Virus record (IMG/VR): IMGVR_UViG_3300006735_000214
Coordinates: 1-25,698 of that record
DNA length: 25,698 nt
DNA from: a virus
Strand: one strand, 5' to 3'
Below are positions 20,911-25,698 of the stretch, in pieces. The notes under the pieces are model-generated. The model saw nothing but the letters and a program-made list of their open reading frames with translations, was not told the origin of the DNA and searched no databases. Within the stretch, counting starts at the first letter, position 1; each line of letters starts with the position of its first letter. A program made the translations under genes and the position numbers.

Positions 20911-21705
20911 ATGATAACAAAAAAGAAAGAAGAAACAGAAATTAAGTTAGATGGCTTTGATGCCATCCTACTACAACAACAAAAAGAGTTTATTGCACAG
21001 AAGAATTATCTTCTTGCAGGAATTGAAGGTGAGGCTAAGACGGGTAAATCCGGACTTTCCATGGATACAGAATTCAAAACCTTCTACTTAGATTGTGATG
21101 TAGGAGCAGTCCCCACTTGGAAAACAAATCACAACTCTACAAACCGGATTGTGATTTACAACCCCAACGCTAAGGATGAGAATGGTGATTCCGACCCTTA
21201 CAAAACTCAAGGTAACATTAGAACATTCATTGCTCATGTCGCTCTTGAAATTAAGAAGAGTCAAGAGCCTATTCTTTTCGTTTGGGACGGTGTGGATTCA
21301 TGGCTTGATGATTGTACCACTTACATGACAGGTATGGAAAACTCTAGGATGAGGCCCTTTAAACCTCAAAAACAACAAGAATGGCATCAAAGAAATAACC
21401 CATTCAAGACTGTTATTGGCGAGGCCATTGACCTTCAATGCCATAGGCTTTTCATTACTCATACGAAAGAACCGTTTAGAGATGAACCCGCAAAAGCCAT
21501 TTGGAACAGAGTTGATTCCAAACTACACACAGTTATTCGGACGAACCAAAGAATGACCATTAAGGGAATGCAATACATTGCCACAATTAAAAGTAGCAAG
21601 TATCATCCTAAAATGGTCGGAAAGAAAATTCCTTTCTGCACCTTTGAAGAGGATGGGGTAGTTAAGTGGGAAGGTATTTCGGTACTAAAGGAGATGGAAA
21701 TTTGA
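20911..21705 (+). CDS. RecA-like recombinase ATPase (Sak4/RadA-like)
   Basis: I choose ATG 20911 with AAGGTGA upstream; GTG 20902 would add three residues. The 264-residue protein has Walker A GEAKTGKS (residues 40-47) and a Walker B-like strand ILFVWDGVDSW with D126. A sensor-like HTKEPF segment (LFITHTKEPF) corresponds to the RecA core. No N-terminal zinc or Lon-like domains are present. This is the plan of phage Sak4-type single-strand annealing/recombination ATPases, which are short RadA relatives. It would work with the single-strand-binding candidate at 19124. The stop overlaps the next gene start (TTGA). Confidence 0.75.
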   Translation: MITKKKEETEIKLDGFDAILLQQQKEFIAQKNYLLAGIEGEAKTGKSGLSMDTEFKTFYLDCDVGAVPTWKTNHNSTNRIVIYNPNAKDENGDSDPYKTQGNIRTFIAHVALEIKKSQEPILFVWDGVDSWLDDCTTYMTGMENSRMRPFKPQKQQEWHQRNNPFKTVIGEAIDLQCHRLFITHTKEPFRDEPAKAIWNRVDSKLHTVIRTNQRMTIKGMQYIATIKSSKYHPKMVGKKIPFCTFEEDGVVKWEGISVLKEMEI

Positions 21706-22499
21706 ATTTTAGAGTAGATGCTAAAGAGTTTAGAGAGGCATTGGAAGATTGTATGTTGAAGGGTAAGTATTATGACAAGAGTTCTAATCTTGGACAATAC
21801 ATTTACCTTGAAGCATCAAAAAGAAAAGACGACCTCCGATTCTTTGAGTTGAGAATTTGGAACGCCGATATGTCCACAATTGTTATGTGTGCTATCCCAG
21901 CAACTCCTCTTTCCCCTACAGATGGATTGTTATTGGATTCAAAAATCGTTTTTGATACTGCGAATACAAATGGCTTTTTGAAAGGTTTTGGAGACACCAT
22001 ATCCTTTCGTATAGAAAGGGGTAGACTTTGTATCTTCTCGGAAGATACAGACCTGTCAATTTCGCTTGTGAACGAACACCCATACGAGTCTTCTATTGAC
22101 ATGGTGAAGAATAATTCTATGCCTTTGTCAAGCGAACTTCAAGTTTATTTTGATAAGGATATTCTTCCCTCTTTTGGTAAAACTTACTTTGAAACAGCCC
22201 TAGAAGTAGACAACAAAGAATTCTCAAGCACCGTTCAAATGGCTGAAAGGATTGGTACGGGATTCAAACTAAGTTATTACGAAGATATGGGATTAGCGAT
22301 TAGCGCAGATTCAAATTCTCAAAATTTTAAAAAAACTATCACACCCTTGGTTAATCTAGGTGATGACAGCATTGTTGAAATCTCCGCACCAATTTACAAA
22401 TTCTTTAATGAATCTTTTTGGCTATTCTTAAAGGATGAATCTCCCGTCTTTGCTTGTTCAAGCAACCGGATTCTTATTCGTGCGCCTAGAATTAATTGA
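21702..22499 (+). CDS. Putative sliding clamp (PCNA-like)
   Basis: A TTG start at 21702 overlaps the upstream stop and lies eight bases after AAGGAG. The 265-residue length matches PCNA (about 245-260). Strands such as LRFFELRIWNAD resemble an early clamp beta-alpha-beta unit. FGDTISFRIERGRLCIFSEDTD looks like the clamp domain-1 repeat pattern, and a second such repeat follows in KLSYYEDMGLAISADS. There is no catalytic motif. Position immediately before the B-family polymerase and after clamp-loader genes is the main reason for the call. An unrelated accessory protein is possible; sequence identity to PCNA appears low. Confidence 0.6.
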   Translation: MNFRVDAKEFREALEDCMLKGKYYDKSSNLGQYIYLEASKRKDDLRFFELRIWNADMSTIVMCAIPATPLSPTDGLLLDSKIVFDTANTNGFLKGFGDTISFRIERGRLCIFSEDTDLSISLVNEHPYESSIDMVKNNSMPLSSELQVYFDKDILPSFGKTYFETALEVDNKEFSSTVQMAERIGTGFKLSYYEDMGLAISADSNSQNFKKTITPLVNLGDDSIVEISAPIYKFFNESFWLFLKDESPVFACSSNRILIRAPRIN

Positions 22500-22508
22500 G
22501 GGTAAACC

Positions 22509-24281
22509 ATGATTATTGCTAATAATGAAAATCAAATATACAAATCTTGGAGAAACGAAAACGGTGAGTTGGTCATTCAAGACGATGAACACCGCCCATA
22601 TTTCTTCGTTCCCGATTCGTACAGAGAGGCTAAATCCTACAGAGTAGGTAAGTTTCTCAAGCGACCACTCACCTATGAAAAGGGAGAATGGTATAACATT
22701 GATGGAAAGAAGTTGAAGAAAGTTTACTACGAATTACCTCGCCATGTTGAGGATGCGAAGAAGCCGTTCATACATCCAACCAATGGAGACATGACCTACG
22801 AAGCCGATGTATCGGTTGTTAATCGCTATGCCGTGGACAACATCAACGAGATACCAAACTACAAACTTAAGAAATTTTATTGGGATATGGAATGGCAACA
22901 AGGTGGAGAGCATGATGGCAAGATTACATCCATCGGCCTTTACAACAATGAAGAGAAGGAGTTTCATACATGGGTTTGGTATCCCGAAGAATCCTTTGAA
23001 CCAATTGACACTCCTAATGTAGATGGTTATTCCTGTTCTTTACAATCCTTTAGAAGCGAAGAAACAATGCTACGAAACTTTGTAGTGTATTTGTCTATTG
23101 AAAGACCCGACATGATGATTGCTTGGTTCGGGCTTAAGTTTGATTTACCTAAGTTATTGAGCCGTTGTATTTCTAACGACATTGACCCAAGATGTATTTC
23201 CCCGATTGGAGTTATTGATGGCATCAAAGAATACATGGAAGAGAATCTATCCTTTTCCAAACCGAATGGATATTCTTCAATCGCTCAACCCGTCAAGGGT
23301 ATGCTCATGCTCAACCTTGATGTTGCTTTTGAACGACAATGGAATGATGCACAACGAGGAACCCTACCAAGTCTAGCCTTAGACTTTGTTTCAAAGACTC
23401 TTTTCGGAGAAGGTAAGCACATTGAAACGAAGTTTACAGACCCCAATGAATTCTATTCTAGGGCTTGGCTTGAGGACAAAGAATCGTATCTACAGTATAC
23501 CATTACTGATGTAGAATTGCTCCGTAGAATTGATGAAGAGAATCATTGTAGTGAGGCTATTATTGCACTACAAAGATTGCTAAAGGCTCCCTTTGAGTCT
23601 TGTTTTTTTGCTTCACACATGGGTTCTATTTACTTCATGCGTAATGCTTCTTGGAAATGTAAAACAGGAAAGAAGTTAAAAACAAAGAAATGTGAAGCGT
23701 GTGGATTTGAGAATCCCAAAGACAAGCAACTTAAGACCTGTAAGCAGTGTGGAGAATCTTTGTCGTATTCCGGAGCCATGATTTATCATCCTCTCAATGA
23801 AGGAGGAACCAACGGGTTGCATCTAAATGTAGCGGCGTTTGACTTTGCTGGCCTCTATCCTTCAATGATAGTGGCTCGCAACATCAGTTTTGAAACCATC
23901 AGCGAAACACCCACCTTGTTTGGAGCAGATTTGAACACACCTCAAAATCTCCAACCCTTTCCGGAGGGCTACGAGGAGGATATGGTTTACTTCAAGACCG
24001 ACGAGTTGGGACTGCTCCCCCGCTCCATTCTTGAGTTGAAAGCATTGAGAAATGCCTACAAGAAGGAGATGAAGGAAGCACGAGAGAACGGCTTGAAAGA
24101 TGATGTCGTGAAGTGGAATAACAACCAAATGGCTGTTAAAAGACTCATGGCTTCTTTCTACGGAATCCTTGCCTTCAAGGGATTCGGATGGGCAGATTCA
24201 AAACTAGCGGCTAGCATTACAGCAAGCGCTAGGGAGGCCATTCGTGAAGCGGCTACAGTTGCTAAGGAGATGAAAGTATGA
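22509..24281 (+). CDS. polB: DNA polymerase B, N-terminal part (exonuclease, palm motif A, motif B)
   Basis: The 590-residue fragment carries most of a family B replicative polymerase. The 3'-5' exonuclease motifs are Exo I WDMEW (D126, E128), Exo II GLKFD (D212) and Exo III YTITD (Y330-D334). Palm motif A is FDFAGLYPSMI with D445. Motif B/fingers is KRLMASFYG (544-552), with Ala where Asn is usual in KxxxNSxYG. A four-Cys zinc ribbon (C395, C398, C411, C414) is inserted between Exo III and motif A, where most relatives have none. The gene stops two residues before the catalytic YGxTDS motif, which is in the separate downstream ORF at 24914. The stop overlaps the HNH start (ATGA). Full activity presumably needs both parts to assemble. 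Confidence 0.93.
   Translation: MIIANNENQIYKSWRNENGELVIQDDEHRPYFFVPDSYREAKSYRVGKFLKRPLTYEKGEWYNIDGKKLKKVYYELPRHVEDAKKPFIHPTNGDMTYEADVSVVNRYAVDNINEIPNYKLKKFYWDMEWQQGGEHDGKITSIGLYNNEEKEFHTWVWYPEESFEPIDTPNVDGYSCSLQSFRSEETMLRNFVVYLSIERPDMMIAWFGLKFDLPKLLSRCISNDIDPRCISPIGVIDGIKEYMEENLSFSKPNGYSSIAQPVKGMLMLNLDVAFERQWNDAQRGTLPSLALDFVSKTLFGEGKHIETKFTDPNEFYSRAWLEDKESYLQYTITDVELLRRIDEENHCSEAIIALQRLLKAPFESCFFASHMGSIYFMRNASWKCKTGKKLKTKKCEACGFENPKDKQLKTCKQCGESLSYSGAMIYHPLNEGGTNGLHLNVAAFDFAGLYPSMIVARNISFETISETPTLFGADLNTPQNLQPFPEGYEEDMVYFKTDELGLLPRSILELKALRNAYKKEMKEARENGLKDDVVKWNNNQMAVKRLMASFYGILAFKGFGWADSKLAASITASAREAIREAATVAKEMKV
24270..24278 (+). repeat. Left 9-bp direct repeat flanking the polB insertion
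   Basis: ATGAAAGTA here encodes the last Met-Lys-Val of the N-terminal polymerase fragment. The same nine bases are repeated at 24914-24922, where they provide the start of the C-terminal fragment. Removing one copy plus the intervening sequence (644 bases) restores one continuous polymerase frame. Confidence 0.85.
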
Positions 24282-24697
24282 GCATGTGGAAATTAGAAAA
24301 GAAAAGATTTCAAATGTTATTAGAGTCCGATTTTGATGGTGACGAAGAAGCGTTGGTTTCATATTTTCCCGAATTGTATAGACATACTACTAAAGCCCGA
24401 CTTAAAGCAAGTCTTAGGTCAAGACTCTATGCCTTTCTTAAAGGTAAGAACAAAAACTCTTCCTTTGAATTTGTAGGTTGTTCTGTTGATGAGTTGAAAG
24501 AACACTTGTCTTCTCAATTTACAGAAGGAATGTCGTGGGAAAATTATGGTGAATGGCATATAGACCACATTAAACCATGTGCTTCATTTAATTTAAATAT
24601 CTTAGAAGAACAAAATAAGTGCTTTCATTATTCTAATCTGCAACCTCTATGGGCTAAAGACAATTTAAAGAAAGGCGCAAAGGAGACGGAAGTATGA
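24278..24697 (+). CDS. HNH homing endonuclease
   Basis: The 139-residue protein starts at ATG 24278, overlapping the polymerase stop. The HNH nuclease core is clear: EWHIDHIKPC (general base and metal-binding His/Asp) and, after a spacer, HYSNLQPLWAKDNLKKG (the Asn/His-bearing helix of the motif). Such DH...NLQPLW...DN patterns are typical of mobile phage HNH enzymes. The N-terminal ~70 residues are basic and helical and may bind DNA. It likely promoted its own spread into the polymerase gene of related viruses. The ATGA overlap with the next small gene places it in the coupled chain. Confidence 0.88.
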   Translation: MSMWKLEKKRFQMLLESDFDGDEEALVSYFPELYRHTTKARLKASLRSRLYAFLKGKNKNSSFEFVGCSVDELKEHLSSQFTEGMSWENYGEWHIDHIKPCASFNLNILEEQNKCFHYSNLQPLWAKDNLKKGAKETEV

Positions 24698-24795
24698 CAC
24701 TACATTGTCGTATTTGTCATTCATGGGAAACTCTACATCCCAACCACAAAATATGTCATAAGTGTTATACAAAAATGAGGAGAGTAATGAAATGA
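24694..24795 (+). CDS. Mini zinc-ribbon protein, 33 aa
   Basis: ATG 24694 overlaps the HNH stop (ATGA), with an AGGAGACGG site upstream. Ligands are C5-x2-C8 and C21-x2-C24, a textbook spacing for a mini zinc ribbon. The C-terminus is basic (Lys-Met-Arg-Arg). The stop overlaps the following ATG. It is too short for most gene finders. Its function is unknown; a DNA-binding partner of the endonuclease is one possibility. Confidence 0.55.
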   Translation: MTLHCRICHSWETLHPNHKICHKCYTKMRRVMK

Positions 24796-24917
24796 TTGGA
24801 AGATTAATTGAAAAGGTAGTAAAGGTAGCAGTTGTTGGAACTGTAGTTGTCGCCACAGGTGGTCTTTGGCTAGCAGTAGGTGATGCATATCCGGAAGATA
24901 CGGAGTGGACACCATGA
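24792..24917 (+). CDS. Mini membrane protein, 41 aa
   Basis: ATG 24792 overlaps the previous stop, and its own TGA overlaps the ATG of the C-terminal polymerase ORF. The first ten residues are basic. A continuous hydrophobic Val/Gly/Ala/Leu stretch of about 20 residues follows (roughly residues 11-32), then an acidic tail. It is probably a single-span membrane peptide or part of the insertion with no function of its own. Its main observable role is to keep ribosomes moving into the polymerase C-terminal gene. Confidence 0.45.
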   Translation: MIGRLIEKVVKVAVVGTVVVATGGLWLAVGDAYPEDTEWTP

Positions 24918-24922
24918 AAGTA
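24914..24922 (+). repeat. Right 9-bp direct repeat and start of polB C-terminal ORF
   Basis: ATGAAAGTA is identical to 24270-24278. Its ATG is the start of the C-terminal polymerase ORF, and the following codons (Val-Tyr-Gly-His-Thr-Asp-Ser) are motif C. Confidence 0.85.
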
Positions 24923-25698
24923 GTTTACGGACATACTGATTCTATTTATGTGCAGATTGATTCTGTAGAGAAAGCGCAGGGAGCAATTGAACATATCAAT
25001 AATGAAGTAAGGAAGAAATTCCCTAATGTCTTAGGATTGGAAGAACATCCTGTGGTTTTAGAGTTTGAGAAATTTTACTCTTCCCTAGGAGTAGGCATTA
25101 CTAAAAACAGAAACGCTGGACTTGTTTCTTGGCAAGATGGTGTTTGGCTAGACGAACCTAAATTTGCCATGACAGGATTTTCTGCAAAAAAGATTTCCGA
25201 AACAAAGTTTGCCAAAGGAATCCAGCAAGAGGTTTTGAAAATGTGGGTGGAGCAAAAAACATTTGATGAAATCAATTCTCACCTACAGAAAAAATACAAT
25301 GATGCTCTAAGTGGAAATGTTGAGTTTGAAAGCCTTATCAAAAGAAGAAGATTCAACATTGAAAAATTTATGCTGAAATGTCCCTGTAAAAAACAGATGT
25401 CAGCGTTCAAACTAAGCAACGGGGATGACTTAATCCAAGGGCTCTATTGTTCCAAATGCGGTAAACCAAGAACCTCCTTTACAACGAGAGAGGGTAAAAA
25501 GCCGACTTATTCGGAGGGCAATGCAGCCATCATGTTCAGCATACAAAATGGTTTACTGAGAGAAGATATTGACTCGTATGTTTTTCTCAAAGTGGAACCC
25601 GTTGGGTTTTATACCCACCCTATCACAGGTAAAAAGATTGAAGGACATTATGTTGCTAGGAGAACCTACGACGACCTACGAGAATACACTCCCAACTA
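24914..25698 (+). CDS. polB: DNA polymerase B, C-terminal part (motif C and thumb), partial at window end
   Basis: The ORF is open to the end of the window (261 codons), so the true C-terminus is missing. Motif C is YGHTDS (residues 5-10) with the catalytic D9. VLEFEKFYSSLGVGITKNRNAGL is the standard palm/thumb segment after motif C in family B. A second cysteine cluster (C156, C158, C179, C182) lies in the thumb, where most relatives lack one. ATG 24914 overlaps the mini-protein stop (ATGA) and repeats the Met-Lys-Val that ended the N-terminal fragment. Together the two fragments rebuild a polymerase of at least about 850 residues, a normal family B size. Confidence 0.92.
   Translation, partial: MKVVYGHTDSIYVQIDSVEKAQGAIEHINNEVRKKFPNVLGLEEHPVVLEFEKFYSSLGVGITKNRNAGLVSWQDGVWLDEPKFAMTGFSAKKISETKFAKGIQQEVLKMWVEQKTFDEINSHLQKKYNDALSGNVEFESLIKRRRFNIEKFMLKCPCKKQMSAFKLSNGDDLIQGLYCSKCGKPRTSFTTREGKKPTYSEGNAAIMFSIQNGLLREDIDSYVFLKVEPVGFYTHPITGKKIEGHYVARRTYDDLREYTPN

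Larger units (their letters stand above)
24279..24922 (+). mobile_element. HNH-containing insertion splitting polB
   Basis: This 644-base segment interrupts the polymerase gene just before motif C, at a position where polB inteins (pol-c site) also insert. It carries three small genes (HNH endonuclease, mini zinc ribbon and mini membrane protein), each joined to its neighbour by an ATGA overlap. A copy of the flanking 9-bp repeat ends it. It is not an intein, because stops are in frame and the length is not a multiple of three. A group I intron core was not recognised. The likeliest origin is invasion by a free-standing homing endonuclease with passenger genes, comparable to the mobE-split genes of T4-like phages. 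Confidence 0.7.

Noticed and set aside
24270-24922. An intein or self-splicing intron in polB
   Set aside because: In-frame stops and a length not divisible by three exclude an intein. No recognisable intron core was seen, and the ATGA overlaps make separate translation more natural. An intron is not fully excluded without transcript data.
1-25698. A CRISPR array or insertion sequence with a transposase
   Set aside because: No evenly spaced direct repeats and no DDE, serine or HUH transposase motif were seen; the HNH gene and degenerate LAGLIDADG-like gene are the only mobile-type genes.

Overview
This window looks like part of a tailed double-stranded DNA virus of an archaeon. Every supported gene lies on the + strand. 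Genes are packed tightly, often with ATGA, GTGA or TTGA stop/start overlaps, and many have a GGTGA or GGAGG ribosome-binding site. The information-processing genes are archaeal/eukaryotic in type: family B DNA polymerase, a probable PCNA-like clamp, RFC small subunit, ATP-dependent DNA ligase, TFB and a PC4-like protein. No ribosomal protein or housekeeping gene is present. The combination of archaeal replisome, chaperonin and small ORFs resembles what I remember of magroviruses (viruses of marine group II Euryarchaeota / Poseidoniales). That placement is inference and no search was run.

Layout. 1-209 is a leader with an unusual GC-rich patch. 210-4040 holds a UvrD-like helicase, a strongly structured non-coding stretch (1811-1988) and a run of small proteins, several with zinc-binding cysteines. 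4040-4203 is a tRNA-Arg(UCU) and tRNA-Leu(UAA) pair. 4230-6111 has zinc-finger proteins of unknown role. 6117-10709 contains the parts of a ubiquitin-like modification system: a beta-grasp modifier ending in Gly-Gly-Cys-Tyr, a minimal E1/ThiF enzyme and a JAMM peptidase. A large unknown protein and TFB lie between the modifier and the enzymes. 10706-11776 has tiny proteins and an adenine-type DNA methyltransferase. 11795-13533 is a GroES/GroEL (group I) pair. 13535-18194 has PC4-like, ligase, a degenerate LAGLIDADG-like protein, a P-loop ATPase with a PIP-like tail and two winged-helix proteins. 18197 to the window end is the replisome core: RFC small subunit, putative RPA-like protein, RecA/Sak4-like ATPase, sliding-clamp candidate and DNA polymerase B.

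Two things stand out. First, the modifier, E1 and JAMM genes form a near-complete ubiquitin-like conjugation/deconjugation set in a virus, flanked by small zinc fingers of unknown role. Second, the DNA polymerase gene is split immediately before its catalytic YGxTDS motif. The interrupting segment carries an HNH endonuclease and two mini-genes, is bounded by a 9-bp direct repeat, and has ATGA translational coupling at every junction. Three intergenic stretches (1811-1988, 6368-6441, 20336-20465) also carry nested inverted repeats that suggest structured RNAs.

Limits: the window ends inside the C-terminal half of the polymerase, and no virion structural or packaging gene can be recognised. All family calls come from reading motifs, not from database searches.
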